Shown here piece after piece: positions 37,701-48,833 of a DNA stretch of 64,000 nt. Origin of the DNA: Epinephelus fuscoguttatus (lineage: Eukaryota > Chordata > Actinopteri > Perciformes > Serranidae); assembly GCF_011397635.1 (NCBI RefSeq), contig NC_064754.1:36461543-36525542 (forward strand), written 5' to 3'. Numbering within the stretch: the first letter of the stretch is position 1; the number at the start of each line of letters is the position of its first letter. The notes below the pieces were generated by a model. It had not been told where the DNA came from, made no database searches, and saw only the letters and a program-made list of their open reading frames with translations. The position numbers and the translations under genes are program-made.

Positions 37701-40700
37701 TTCTGTGTATTGCTTCATGTGGAAGAGGCACTGAAGAGATGCATTTTGTCCCTAGTGCCAATATTGCAAAGGAACCTTTGTAAGACATTTTGAGAGCATA
37801 ACCGATATTGGTTTTAGTCTCTGAGGATACACTGTATGCAGGGGCGGACTGGCCATCTGGAGGTTCTGGAGAATCACAGAATGGCTGGTTATCCCTGATA
37901 ATCTACTGTTCCACGTCCAGTCCGCTATGTGGCAGCCTTTAAATTGGATGCCAGCCGGCCAGGGCATAAAATTAACACCCGCCAAGCACCAATTGCGGGT
38001 AAAAAATGAGTTTGGCGTGTAAAACAAAAACACACACCCACCAGTGGCCGATGGAAAATTTTGAATTGCATGTGGGTTTTTATGTGCTTCGACCATTTCT
38101 GCCAGCTGTGTCCAGGGACGGTTTTTGCTATGGGCAATGTGGGCGACCGCCCAGGGCGCAATCTATGTGAGGGCGCACGAGCGCCCTCGAAAAAAAACAA
38201 AACAACAACAACAACAAAAAAAAGTTTTCTAGACTACCGCTCATTTCCACGTCAAGTTAGTGAAATGGGCGCTGTGGCGCCCCTATTATCACGTTTCAAC
38301 CAGCAGCAGAAAGGAAATGTGAATCCTGGAGGTTGTGGGTTGAACGGGGGTCACAGACAGGAACACGGCGGAGGTTCATAGTGCTCTGCGGCGCAAGATA
38401 ACAGCTTACCGGTGACAGAGAAGTCAGACTGCAGGTCCAGTAATTTCCTCTTTCGTTGGTGCCATGACTGCCCAGTAGTACCTGGACAACCGAGCCGTGG
38501 CAGCACACAGGTATGTGGGTGTCAGAGGAGAAACGAGCCATTCACACTTCCACAAACCTCACCGCACTGTTCTTTAGGGACTGTCAGGGGAGGAGGGTGG
38601 CTGGTTGATTTTTATTTTATTTTGATCCCCCCTATGCTAATCACTTATTGATGCTGTTTTTGAAGTATGAATAAGTCAATAAGTAATTTATTCCATTGAA
38701 ATATCAGTGATGTATTATAGAAAAGTGATTTATCTTTTTATAAATGACAAAAGGCACATCTGCCTCATTTTTGCCACGGTATCGTGATGCTACTACTGCA
38801 GCCTTTGCCGCAAGCATGCCAAAGAAACACAGAGGACAGGGCTGGATTTTCCTAAAGTTGGATTTTCATACTAAAAACGTAAAGTAATTATTTTTCGTCA
38901 AATAAGGCACAATTTTTTTATTTGGCTGGTGAAAAATATGTTTGGCCAATAAATTTTTGGAGGTCACTAGCCGATGGCAGATGAGGTAAAATGTTAATTT
39001 TACGCCCTGCAGCCGGCCCATAGGGCTGGGCCGAGTCAAAGTCCAGGGCTGTTTTTTAGTCCCAGTCCGCCCCTGACTGTATATATACAAGTAGAATGAG
39101 CCCAGGGAGGAATACCTCAATCAAAGCCACTGGGTTTGCATGTGCACATACAGTACATTGGCAACTAGCATAAATGACAGCCATATAAAATATCCAAATA
39201 TTTGTAGGCAGGTAAACACACTTGTTCCCAACATGGGCTGTTCAAGGGTCAAGACTGAACCCTCACTGGTGATGCAAGCTGGCACATGTGGGCACTGTGA
39301 CAAAAGCTATCTGAGCCAAACTCTGATTATACTATCAAGGACGCTGCCAATTAGCTGTAGTTTTAACAGATTACATACAGTAGCCTATTGGAATTATAAT
39401 GCATCTAATATCATTATACAACACCTCGTTTATGAGGTGGGTCTCAGATCATCTTGCGTATGGATCACGGACTAGCATGAAGCAAAGACTGGTTTGCAAT
39501 TACTCACATCAGGACTTTATAATCCGCAATTGTCAGTGCTGGCGCACTTCAGGGGTGTGTTTTATCACCTTTTGTTCACTGTTTCAGTTAGAATGTTTTG
39601 GCAGGACGGATTTCCTGTCGCAAGAACACAGTTAAGGTATCCTCCCTTTTTGTTGTGGCTGTATTTGTCAGACAGTTGCCACAGACACAAACAGAGTTTC
39701 CGAAAGGATAAACTAACTAACTAAAGACTTGTTTTAGTGCTACACTAAAAAAAAAAGAATCTTGGGGATATTGGAATTGGGGATAACTAAACACACAGAT
39801 TGTTATTGCCCAGGTTATTGAAAGTGTAGGTTCAAAGTTACATTTTTTTTTCTACCACAGACGCCCACTGGAAACTTTTAATTTTTACGTAATTGCTTTG
39901 GGATGTAAAGGAAGGACGTGTGGTTTCACTGAGCTCTGATTGCAGGTTTTCTATTACAGTGTGAAATGGAAACACAAGATAAAACAGAGCTGTATCTCAA
40001 ACCTCACCAATCTGATCGCTATCACACTCACAAAAACAACTGAGGGTGATTGCTGACTCCTCACAAGCACCTCACCTTCCATTCGATCCCGCGGTCTCAA
40101 CGACTCTGACTGCATCTCTAAGGAGCTCCGGTTCCGAGGAAGTAACACATCAGCAGTTGTTCAGGTTTCACAGAAATGTTTTCCAAGAAACTTGTCAGTT
40201 GCTGCATATCTCTAAAGTTGTGTGCACCCAGGAGTTTGATCTAACATCTCTAAAGGTCAGCTAGGTGTAACTGCATCAAGAGAATTTACTTGAGAGCTCT
40301 ACAGGTTTTATTTTGATAAGCCGCGAGCCCTGGAAATGTACCTGTGAGTTTTGAATAATCCTCTTGAGATGAAAATTCGATTATTTCAGTTCACATGGAT
40401 GTATTCACACTCACAGACAACATACACAGCCCTGGAAATCGTCTTAACAGATGATGGAGTCATGTAATGAAGCATGAAACAGCTTCAGCAAGCATGTTTT
40501 AAATGTCAAAATCACATCACAGTACATCAGGGGATAAAACCTACTAACACAGGTTTAAGCGTGCGTCACTCTATCCGGTGCTGGTTGGCATGTGGGGGGC
40601 TGATGCCGATTTAATCTTCTGCCCTGTTTTCACACCCTGTACCACAGTAACTCCTGCCCCATGATGCCTCACTCACACATTGCGGTCTGTGACACCACTT

Positions 40701-41751
40701 CCTCCCAGCTGTCTATTCACACAACTTCCTCCAGCAGCCAATAACACCCCTCGATGATCTGACAGTGACAGTGTCACCAACAACAAGCTCATATGCCCCT
40801 GGCAGAGTGTCTGTCACACGTTGCCCTTGTGTTAAGAAACAACTGCTTTCTGTTCGAGCCAGAAGCTGTAAACAGCACATATCACATTCAAATGCGTGTA
40901 CTGGGGTTGATGTTTCGGAGAAAATGTGTTGCCTGTACCTTCCTAGAAACAGAAGGTCACAGGGTTGCCACAAGACTGCTCAGTCATTATAAGTGGCTCT
41001 AGATTGGCACTACAGCCAAGAAAAACATGAAGAAAAATATTTGTTTGATTTTATATCAGTTTAATAACATGTGCCTGCTGTGAAAAAGGTTACTAATCTA
41101 ACCTAGTCTACCACCCAAAACAAGAGCTGCATGCACCCACAGAAATGGCTGGGCCCCTTAAAAGGTCCAGTTAATGGACGCTCATGTGCATGCTTTCTCC
41201 TTCTTTCCTAATTCAGATCCACAAATTTCTATGGCCAGCAGCGTTTAAATTTTTTTTCTTTTAATTTATTTCTGTTTGTTTAAAAAAAAAACCCAAAAGA
41301 ATATAATGTTTCCCTCCATTGCCCCCACACGCATGCTATAGTTAATATAATATACATTTAGAGGATGGTGCATATTGGCAGAGTAATGTACTATCTGAGG
41401 ACTTTTAATTGTTTTGTTTTTTTCTTTACAGATTTTTAAATATTAAAGAGCTAAGTGTATTATGAAAATACTCTCTGACGACATGGGCTGAAAAACATAG
41501 GAGAAGAAAGTCAAAAGAGTACTGTAAACAAGCTTAAAAACCAGGTTGAAACACAGTTTAAAGTTGTTGTTACATGCTTCACTGCTTCGTGCCAAATTCT
41601 TAAACCAAATATCTGTGGTCCTCATCACTGGTGCGGCCCCTGTAGTCTTACCGTTCCAGTGGTGCGCTGCTGTGGGACTTCGTCTCAGCCCGTCCAGACA
41701 CCTGTCCAGAGCATGCTGGATCCTGTCCTCTGTGCACGAGGTGTGCTGCAT
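25229..41751 (-). CDS. pik3r5: pik3r5, PI3-kinase gamma regulatory subunit p101 (complete CDS, 17 coding exons, 889 aa)
   Basis: Adaptor of class IB PI3K that binds p110-gamma and G-beta-gamma and couples GPCR signalling to PIP3 production. Coding exons: 41652-41751, 36317-36432, 36143-36211, 35006-35144, 33134-33203, 32391-32565, 30984-31152, 30801-30869, 29697-30589, 29122-29247, 28803-28934, 28460-28553, 27834-27910, 26883-26976, 26562-26644, 25886-25998 and 25229-25379. All junctions keep frame; the total is 889 codons plus stop, against about 880 in human p101. The N-terminal helical part opens [18 protein letters not shown] central acidic and Ser-rich linker lies at about residues 315-400. 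The conserved [20 protein letters not shown] follows. The C-terminal part, which in the family carries the G-beta-gamma-binding domain, ends [16 protein letters not shown]. The gene sits upstream of its paralogue pik3r6 and is divergent from ntn1. Confidence 0.96.
25801..25879. repeat. Compound microsatellite (TG)n(TCTG)n(TG)n abutting a splice donor
   Basis: About 80 bp of TG, TCTG and TG units. On the gene's minus strand it starts 6 nt inside the last pik3r5 intron, next to the donor at 25886/25885. Confidence 0.97.
25886..25998 (-). CDS. pik3r5: pik3r5 coding exon, residues 803-839
   Basis: Contains [10 protein letters not shown] and [18 protein letters not shown] (human IKVDKVQIIG and [18 protein letters not shown]). 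Acceptor ttgtagcag. The donor CACCAG/gtgtgg is weak and is followed within 6 nt by a long CA-type microsatellite. Confidence 0.94.
26562..26644 (-). CDS. pik3r5: pik3r5 coding exon, residues 775-802
   Basis: Contains [20 protein letters not shown] (human LTLTEVVKRQNSKSKKGFNQ). Acceptor ctctgccag, donor AACCAG/gtaagc. Confidence 0.95.
26883..26976 (-). CDS. pik3r5: pik3r5 coding exon, residues 744-774
   Basis: Reads [20 protein letters not shown] then [11 protein letters not shown] (human [30 protein letters not shown]). Acceptor tccattcag, donor ACTAG/gtacac. Confidence 0.95.
27010..27036. repeat. (GACT)n microsatellite
   Basis: About six tetranucleotide copies in a pik3r5 intron. Confidence 0.95.
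27834..27910 (-). CDS. pik3r5: pik3r5 coding exon, residues 718-743
   Basis: Reads [20 protein letters not shown] (human [20 protein letters not shown]). Acceptor tttatatag, donor AACAGG/gtaaga. Confidence 0.95.
28460..28553 (-). CDS. pik3r5: pik3r5 coding exon, residues 687-717
   Basis: Contains [20 protein letters not shown] (human [20 protein letters not shown]). Acceptor tgttgcag, donor CTATGG/gtgagt, phase 1 end. Confidence 0.96.
28734..28787. repeat. (TG)n microsatellite
   Basis: Near-pure TG tract of about 54 bp just inside the pik3r5 intron that follows the exon 28803-28934. Confidence 0.98.
28803..28934 (-). CDS. pik3r5: pik3r5 coding exon, residues 643-686
   Basis: Reads [20 protein letters not shown] then LIQLYQAE (human [28 protein letters not shown]). 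Acceptor gctctgcag, donor GCTGAG/gtcaga. A (CA)n tract (sense strand) begins about 15 nt into the following intron. Confidence 0.96.
29122..29247 (-). CDS. pik3r5: pik3r5 coding exon, residues 601-642
   Basis: Contains [20 protein letters not shown], nearly identical to human [20 protein letters not shown], then LPANVVCQ. Acceptor cttaagcag, donor TGCCAG/gtacag. Confidence 0.96.
29357..29613. repeat. Fold-back element in a pik3r5 intron
   Basis: Left AAAAATGTTGCACTTG and CTGCAAACCACAGATATGTT pair with right AACATATTCATGGTTTGCAG and GGCAACATTTTTTT. Arms are about 50 bp; the whole is about 257 bp. Confidence 0.7.
29697..30589 (-). CDS. pik3r5: pik3r5 large central coding exon, residues 303-600
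   Basis: 893 nt. It starts [12 protein letters not shown] and passes through a Glu/Asp-rich run (also acidic in human p101), a Ser/Thr-rich region likely to be phosphorylated and disordered, and [12 protein letters not shown]. It then reaches the conserved fold block [20 protein letters not shown] and [11 protein letters not shown]. Acceptor atctctgcag, donor CTTAAT/gtaagt, phase 0 end. In pik3r6 the matching region is split over three exons. Confidence 0.96.
30801..30869 (-). CDS. pik3r5: pik3r5 coding exon, residues 280-302
   Basis: Reads [20 protein letters not shown], aligning with human [20 protein letters not shown]. Acceptor cttctcag, donor TTTG/gtaaag. Confidence 0.94.
30984..31152 (-). 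CDS. pik3r5: pik3r5 coding exon, residues 224-279
   Basis: Begins [19 protein letters not shown] (human KTLAELEDIFTETAE) and ends SNGRKSD. Acceptor tttgcag, donor GATG/gtaaga, phase 1 end. Confidence 0.93.
31226..32230. repeat. Probable transposon-derived stretch in pik3r5 intron
   Basis: Bounded by TTTAAAGATATATTATGCAGG-like and AGTTTAAAGGGAAAT-like sequence. It contains a 112-codon plus-strand frame (31867-32205) without recognisable homology. I cannot define clean ends or a family. Confidence 0.3.
32391..32565 (-). CDS. pik3r5: pik3r5 coding exon, residues 165-223
   Basis: Reads [20 protein letters not shown] and [14 protein letters not shown], corresponding to human LNPVEVQAEFLAVANKLS and LLHAFQATFGAHC. 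Acceptor ttcctgcag, donor CTGCAG/gtagga, phase 0 end. Confidence 0.95.
33134..33203 (-). CDS. pik3r5: pik3r5 coding exon, residues 142-164
   Basis: 70-nt exon, reading [20 protein letters not shown] (human [14 protein letters not shown]). Acceptor cctcatag, donor ACCAT/gtaagt, phase 2 end. Confidence 0.94.
33204..35005. other. pik3r5 intron, no gene seen
   Basis: AT-rich. Short tracts near 33340-33450 and 34200-34340 (TTTTACTTCATTACTTTTTA-like) resemble decayed DNA-transposon sequence, but no ends are identifiable. Confidence 0.5.
35006..35144 (-). CDS. pik3r5: pik3r5 coding exon, residues 96-141
   Basis: Reads [29 protein letters not shown] and QEIKAPG, matching human TPHFPPDSDLL, HRFLTWPVPYCSIC and AELKAPG. 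Acceptor ggttgcag, donor CCCAG/gtaaat. Confidence 0.96.
36143..36211 (-). CDS. pik3r5: pik3r5 coding exon, residues 73-95
   Basis: 69 nt, reading [20 protein letters not shown]. The acceptor gagttcag was chosen so that VQE follows RE, as in human REVQEKGTYDLL. Donor CTTCAG/gtacaa. Confidence 0.94.
36317..36432 (-). CDS. pik3r5: pik3r5 coding exon, residues 34-72
   Basis: Contains [20 protein letters not shown], close to human [20 protein letters not shown]. Acceptor ttttcag, donor CGAGAG/gtgaga, phase 0 end. Confidence 0.96.
37178..37211. repeat. Short perfect hairpin
   Basis: CTCTCCTCCAGCTC and GAGCTGGAGGAGAG are exact reverse complements (14 bp each) separated by a 6-base AACAAC loop. It sits in intronic, possibly repeat-derived sequence. 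Confidence 0.8.
37839..39075. mobile_element. Non-autonomous hAT-like DNA transposon, 1237 bp
   Basis: The ends are exact 14-bp inverted repeats, CAGGGGCGGACTGG and CCAGTCCGCCCCTG. The flanks actgtatg (37831-37838) and actgtata (39076-39083) are an 8-bp target duplication with one mismatch; an 8-bp duplication is the hAT hallmark. Subterminal sequences (for example AGGGCATAAAATTAACA on the left and its near complement on the right) also pair. No transposase frame is visible. A second GC-rich motif pair (GGGCGACCGCCCAGGGCGC near 38145; GGCGCTGTGGCGCCCCTATT near 38270) suggests a nested insertion. Confidence 0.75.
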
Positions 41752-41767
41752 CTTCACCGCTCAGGTT
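41652..41767 (-). CDS. pik3r5: pik3r5 first coding exon, residues 1-33 (coding 41652-41751)
   Basis: The acceptor ctccctacacag places the exon start at 41767, leaving 16 nt of 5' UTR. ATG CAG at 41751 gives [19 protein letters not shown], matching human ...[16 protein letters not shown]. Donor GGAACG/gtaaga. The 100 coding nt end in phase 1. Confidence 0.94.
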
Positions 41768-42300
41768 CTGTGTAGGGAGAGGAGACGGAGCTCATATCAA
41801 GCATCAAAACATTATAAATTCCCATTCATGTCTTCAGTGGAATATTATCCTCCAGTTTGTTTGTATGCGTGTACACTGTCATGATGACACAGACACAACA
41901 CATGCCGGTGTCTTTTCATTGCCAGCATGTGTTATCATGTCCACTTTGCATGAAGGCCGATCACCCGCTAAGTATGAAAATCAGCCTACAGAAGATACAC
42001 AAACCATACAGAGACATTTCTAAGGTAAAGGGAAAACAGACAAAGGGTTGCTTGTATTGGTATTTTTTCCTGAAATGTCTCATGCTATCATGTTTTGTAC
42101 ATATTAAACTATACAACAACAAACAACCTCTTCCCCCAGCTCCATGTTAGTTATGTCTTTCCAGATGCTGCCACAGACACAGATGGTGGGAAGGATTGAC
42201 AGTTTTACAAACAGAAGTCTTAATGAAACTCTTGCCACTGCCAATTACTATTATTAACAGCAATACTAAAGATATTTTTCAATTTTTATTTTATTTTCTG

Positions 42301-43140
42301 AAGTTTCTGTGTCTAAGTGACTAATGGGAACCACAATTTTTGAAATTGGTCCAGTTTCGACTGAGAGCACTGCAGCCAGGAGCAGCAAAACAAGCTGCAA
42401 CGTAGCTACTTGGGGGAATTATGCACTATCATTCTGAGTCTACTGAAAGTGTTTGTTTTTGCCACTGATAGGCTCAGATTACTATTCTAAGTGTCTGATG
42501 GAGTTATAACAAGAATGCCGACAGAGTTTCACTTTTTTTTTAAGAATAAAATCCTTTTTGTTTGACAAGAGCTGACAAAAGCCCCGAATTAGCTCTCACC
42601 AAAGCCACCAGGCTAAAACAGTAATTTTAGCATTTGAGCGAGCCAGCATGTTTTCACTTCTATGTGGGTGAATTAAGGGCTTACTTTAACCAGAGTTGGT
42701 GTTTGTTTGAATAGTGAAAAGACTAACGAAGATGTTTTTTGTGAATTTATGTTTCTGTGAATTAAATGTGTTTTACGATGACAAAATTACTGTTTAGTTA
42801 AATGAGTGTGGTGGGTTTAGTGATAGCAATTTCAGCACTGTTTCTAGTTAAACAAAATTGATCTTGCTCTTTAACAACAACAGAAAAATCATTCTCTTTG
42901 GGGATCTTTCCTTTAATGCTGTCAGACACTTATGATAACAATTTAAACTCTTAAAGTTTCAAAAATGAGCACTTTCAGTGGATGTACATTGACAGCACAT
43001 AATTACCCCAAATGATTTGAGGTAATTCAATTAATTGGACTTTTCAGCATGTTTCGCCGCTGCCGGCTGCTGCCCACTCACTCGATAAAGGAACAATTTC
43101 AGAAACTGGTGTTCCTGTTAGTGGCTTAGACAGAAAATCA
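42301..43140. repeat. Fold-back element with arms of about 150-200 bp
   Basis: Left TTTCTGTGTCTAAGTGACTA pairs with right TAGTGGCTTAGACAGAAA. Left TGAAATTGGTCCAGTTTCGA and the CTGAAAGTG block (42444) pair with segments at 43080-43110 and 42976. The interior is AT-rich. Confidence 0.7.
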
Positions 43141-44119
43141 TTGTAAAATAGGGTCCAAGTTACCCTATGTATGTTGTACCCTTAAAGACAAACCAAAACA
43201 AGAGCCCACGATTTTCACAATATGACTTTTATGGAAGGGAAAAAGAGAAAAACGGCCCACAGTAATTTCAAACTAAAAATCAGTATCGCTTAGGGTCAGA
43301 GATGCGATGAAAACAAACCACAGCATTATAAGTACATCATGTCTTCACCACTGACTCATCAGGCTGCGTTGAACTTCACTTTTTGTATCTGTCAGTTTAG
43401 CAGTGCATTTGGCTGCTCATCATGCGGCATCTGAGGACAACCCAGGTGTGGCAAGTTGTTTCAGTTCTGTTATGAACACATCTCATCAGGAGCAATATGC
43501 ATAACAAGACATCAGGGACATCCCGTCGGCTACTTGAAAGAGTTGAGTGACAGATTTATAAATCCTGGCTGTTTTTCAGTGCAGATAAACATTTATGTTG
43601 GCAGGTGTTTAATGACACAGTTTGAAAGCTGCGACCTCCAACCAACCAAAACCAAAACTGAACCTCTAATGTCACCCAAACCAATGAGAATGTTTCTGTG
43701 AAAACATATTCTCAGAGCGCTACAGTGACCACTTCTTCAATGGTAACAACAATTCCCCTAGACATTGCACAGATGTGCTTGCGGGGGACAGCTTATAAAT
43801 AAACTCTGCGAAGAAGCAGGTGGTGGTCAACACTTTGTGCGCACTATGTTGCTGCCCTGTTGCCATTTGTCGCGGAAACATGTCTTATCAAGCTCTTTGA
43901 GATTTGGACAAGTCGGCTGTGAATTAATTTCTCTACCATATATGTTGTGTTATTGGTGATAGCAGATAAGGCAACCAAAGCAATTTGGTTCAATCTGTTA
44001 CTTTCCATTGGTTGAAAGATGACAAACAAATTTGTCTTTTGTCTGTCTGGACAAAGAGATGAAGCAAGAAAGATCAACAGCTAGTTCAGAGACATTTAAA
44101 TCAGATGCAGCAGCTGGGT

Positions 44120-44480
44120 TTCTCGCTGGTTTTAACAGACAACATCACCCCAATCCTGGCCTCTCTTCACTGGCTCCCCGATCATTTTAGAATTCATTTT
44201 AACATTTTACTGATCACCTCTGGGTCTGGCCTCAAGTTATATAGTGGAAATGTTCACTCCATATGACCCAGTTTGCAGCCTTAGATCCTCAGGTAGGGCC
44301 CCTATGGTTGAGGCTTAAATCTAAAGCTGATAGTGCTTTGAAACGACTTGCCTGAGGATATAAGGCTCGCAGCATCAGTGACCTGTTTTAAATCACCTCT
44401 TAAAACCCATCTTTATAAACTGGCTTTTATGTGATGTTGCCGTTTTATTCTCATTGTTATTTTATTGTGTTTATTGCTTT
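44120..44480 (+). mobile_element. Decayed 3' end of a non-LTR retrotransposon (LINE)
   Basis: Conceptual translation gives LHWLPDHFRIHFNILLITSG and, after frame breaks, FKSPLKTHLYKLAF. Both are familiar from the C-terminal end of L2/CR1-group LINE reverse transcriptase proteins. Stops and frameshifts between them show it is dead. An AT-rich tail follows. Confidence 0.6.
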
Positions 44481-45451
44481 CATTTTTGTAACTGTCTTAA
44501 TTAATTTGTTGTTGTTGTTTTTATTTTTTATTTCCCATCATCATTTGTCTTCGCTCCGATGTTTTCGCATCTTCTCTCTCATTGAAGTTTTACCTTAATT
44601 ATGTCTTGCTTTGGTTTGGCGTTACTGTTGGCTTTTCCTTTAAGGAGTCTTGCTTCTGCTTTGCTTTGTTTGCCAAAGGTGCTAAAGACAAAATCATTAT
44701 CTAACATATTAAAAAACAAAGAAAACAAAAAACAAAATATAACGTACCATAAACATATATTTTGTATATGGATGTACAAAAACTGAAATTTATTAGTGAT
44801 CTAGAAAATGATTATAAAAACCACAGTGTGTCAGGATGTTTGTGTTTTAAACTGGAATCAAAGCTACTGTAACATTTAATGAATATTCATTGAAAAGTCA
44901 CATGTTGTTTGTGATGCATTATATTTGTACTTGATGTATTTTTAAAGCTCCCCCTACCTCATATTAAAGTTTTACCATGGAAATACAGTATACGCATGTA
45001 CATGTGGAAATTCTGGGAAATGTCCAAATTTCAGAAGTGGAACAACAACACTTCCCTAAAGAAGCTTTTTAAAGATTTGCTCTTTTAGAATTTGACCAGC
45101 TTAGCAGTTTTTTTGTTTCTGACACATTAAAGCCAAATTCTCAGGAACTACATTATTTTGATGATGTTAGTCAGAACTAAACATGCACACATAAATCAAT
45201 GAGCTTCTTTCAGTGACGAAAAATAGGCATTCTGTGTGTTTGTGATTCTTTACAGAGTGAAGTCGGTCAGACAGAAATGAGCAATGACATCAAAAACAGT
45301 TTTAGCCTGATTACATCTTCTCAAACTTTCCCCAGTGCGTGACAAATTCCCCAGTTCAGATGAAAACTAGAAATAAACGAAAGCTGTCAAATGAACTGCG
45401 TTAATGAATGACTCACTTGCTCTTATGCACCCACTCACCTAATAACCCTAT

Positions 45452-45471
45452 CACACACACACACACACACT
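45452..45471. repeat. (CA)n microsatellite
   Basis: Ten CA units. Confidence 0.9.
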
Positions 45472-48400
45472 AGTTTGACATTTTTGTAAATATGCTTATT
45501 TGCCTCTTTCTGACAGTAAGGTAAGAAGATTGATACCACCGTCATATCTGAAGGAAGGAAAAGAAGGAAACAGCTCAACTGGTTCTGCCTGAAGGTAAAC
45601 AAAATCCATCTACCAGGATCTCTAAGGCTCATTAACATATTATTTTGTTTACTTCATCCGTATAAAAAGGTGTAAAAGTGTCTTGGTTGGGGGAAAGCAT
45701 TCATTGAAGTTGCTTGGAAACCACACAGTGATAACAAGACTTATTTTTTGTTTTGTTATTGATGTATTAAACTCACAAGATATTATGTGTTGTTAGATTT
45801 TGTTACCATCAGACACAGGCCCTCTGTGCGTCTTATGTGCCCCATTTCCCTCCCTATCCCGAATGTGCACAGGTTGCACACAAAACACGTGCGGCAAGAG
45901 AGCTCTCCCAAAAACTATATCATCAAATAAAGGCTAGCTAAAATACTTTTTTATCTGGCCATAAAGTCCCTTGCATCTCTGTTATGTTTTGATGCCTGGT
46001 GATTTTGGCAGTTCACTGGTGGGAGGGGAGAGGCACGACCTAATCATGGAAAATTAAAATCGTTTTCAGCCACTATGTCAAGGAAAATTAAGAGGGTGAA
46101 GAATAACATGGTTTTATGTGACTCACCAATACTAGCCTATGTATTTTTGAGGAGCTATTCTAACAGATAATTTAAAGGGAAGTGCTCGGGACAACTGACC
46201 CTGGTGTTCCCCCAGTGTCGGTAGCCCCACTCAGACAGAGCCAGTGTAGGCCCCTTGTTTCCAGGGTAACTAGCCTCTGATACGAATGTCCAACTATTCC
46301 TTTAAAGGCGTGCAAACTCAAAAGTCAACGTTAAAAAGGAACACAAACAACACAACGCACATACATACAAACAACTGTCCATTCACACATGTATGCTCAC
46401 ACACATACAGTACCAACACACACATACACTGTACAAACATCCGACCGGCTTCATCATTAACACCGGTGGAGGGGTGAGGCAGGAAGCTCATGCAAACCCG
46501 AGTTCAGAAGGGCAGAGGAATGAAACTCAATTATCCCCCACCACTTTGCTCTGTTTCCTACAGTTACCATTCAACAACAATACCAACAGCTCCAGAGGTA
46601 AACACATCCATGTAGCCCCCTTTTTTCTCAGCGGCCCCTCCTCCCCAGAGAGGTATTGTGTCTGAGAGGTGTCCCAAGTGGTACTGAGCAGGAGTACAGG
46701 GCCGAGCGTGGTGGACACTTGTGCTGAGGGCTCCGCTCATTGTCAAGGCTTTGGATGGGAGCCCGGTCAGAGTGGAAGGAACTAATAAGTCAGAGTCGTG
46801 ATGACTCCTGCATCCAGGATGGGGTTCAGTGGAGACGTGTAAAGGTAATAAAGGAGGTGAAAACCTCATATGAGGTGGCACGATTCAGTGAAAGTTTATC
46901 AGTGCTAGTAATTGCTCTGCTGACGACATCATTACTGTTTTAGCACTTACATTGATGTAACTTATTTCACACTAGTAACCTTTTGCACAGAACAGCGCTG
47001 GAATGATTTAAACTCTCAAAGAAAAGTTAGACACAAAACATGTCACAAAGATCACATATATTAAGTCTTTCGTAATGTAACAATTTTTTAAAGTCACCAA
47101 GTGATATTTTTATGAAAAATTCCATTCATTAAGGTCGAGTTGGCTGATAAACGGTTAATTCCCAACACAAATATTCTATAGCATCAAAATTTAGCAAAAA
47201 TATCTGTACCACAATTCAATAACTGCATTCCCTTTATTTGTCAATTTCCGTGACATGACACCAGATGAACACATCACAAAGTACACTAACTAGGATTGTA
47301 ACTGAAAATTTCAGTCCTAACTCCAGAGTGTCATCACAGTTGTTTACGAGGAGTTGCTAGTCAAATTGCAAATGCACGAGTCTGTGGTGTTTCATAAGAG
47401 GATGTATGCAGTACATCCCTAAGAGTCAACAAGGTCACTTCCACATTTCATTGGTTGCAACTTGCAACAGTCAGACAATAACAAGCTGCACTCATGTAGT
47501 GGAGGAACACTCACACTGACTGGATTAACCAACTCTTACTGAGATAGAAAGCACAGAACAAGTCATCCCCTCCCCTCCCATTCTTTGCTGCCTCTCTGTG
47601 TTTTCTCCTCTCTGTCAGCCTCCCTCTCTTCTCTAAAGTTAAGTGTCAACATTTCCCAGACAAGCCGAGGAGTGCTAGCACTTCACCTCCACCTGTGTCT
47701 CTCTTTCTCATGCTGTCCTCCTTTCTTTCCCCCTCCTTTAGTCTCCTCGCAGCCTGCTTCCCATCTCTCCCAGTGATCCCATTACCAACTGCTTCCTAAC
47801 AGGAAGGTAGCTTCCCTGCTCAGCTGAGGAAGCAGGTGCCTCCCTATTGTTGTGGTGTGATCAGACTCTCGCATATACTCCCACAGACCAGGGAGGAGAG
47901 CTTGTGTGTGCGTGTGATTGATGGAGTCTGATATTCACATCCAGTCTTCCTCTGCTGGCCCACATAGCTGTTATCCCCCCTTTTCTCTCCACTGACCTAC
48001 TGGATGTGAACTGGCCTCTTATGGCTTTAGGAAATCACAGTGGTCCAACTCCAAAGCTCTTCTGTAACTAAGTGCTTCCCTTTAGTTCAAACAAGAGCTA
48101 CCGGTGAGAACTCAGCAGTCTGGGTCTGTTTCTCAGTCTGTTTGCTGTCATATTACATGATCTTGCAGATGCTGAAATTCCCATTTTTTAAACCACTTTC
48201 AGGAATTCTTGATTAACTTTGAAGCTCGACCCTTGATCTTTTCTCTGCTGGCAATTTTAGGGGAAAAAAATCTTACATTTAATGTGACTTAAAATCTTCC
48301 TTTTTGGGTTTAGTGCAAGATCTTGCTGTACTTCGAATCCTTCCCTTTATATGAAACTTATTGAGTTAGTATGTACAACTGCTGTATAGAAGTGACCCAA

Positions 48401-48810
48401 GCAGAAAGTTTTGGCTTTAAATAATAAATATACATTGCAACAGTCTGCTCTAATCACTTACTGCAGCATCAAAACATTAAGGTTGTTCTGTCACTGAAAT
48501 AACCTTTGGTCTTAACTACCGCAATAAATCCTGATAAACACATGATGAAACCACCATTAATGCAAATGTCAAGTGATGTTGTATTAGGTTATGACATTTC
48601 ACCAAGCAACAGGAGCCAGTGGTGACTCTGCTACACAAACAGGACTGAGTGAATCCTCGTCTGCTGTATTTCTTATTTCACACTAAACAACATTCAGCAG
48701 ATGACGCAGATATCTATGATTTCCAGCAGACAATCATGTGCTTTTACATTTGTTAAAATGCAATATGGGTAAATAAAACATTTTGTGTGCTTTAAGGCTT
48801 TCATCCCTAA

Positions 48811-48833
48811 TTTTTTTTTTTTTTTTTTTTTTT
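48811..48833. repeat. Poly-T run
   Basis: 23 uninterrupted T, possibly the tail of a minus-strand retroposon, though no body is recognisable. Confidence 0.9.

Larger units (their letters stand above)
36433..41651. other. Large pik3r5 intron after the first coding exon
   Basis: Holds the hAT-like element at 37839-39075 and a short perfect hairpin at 37178-37211. No additional exon or gene recognised. Confidence 0.6.

Noticed and set aside
46527..46881. Overlapping minus-strand frames of 63 and 105 codons
   Set aside because: No homology and no splice context; probable non-coding sequence in the region upstream of pik3r5.
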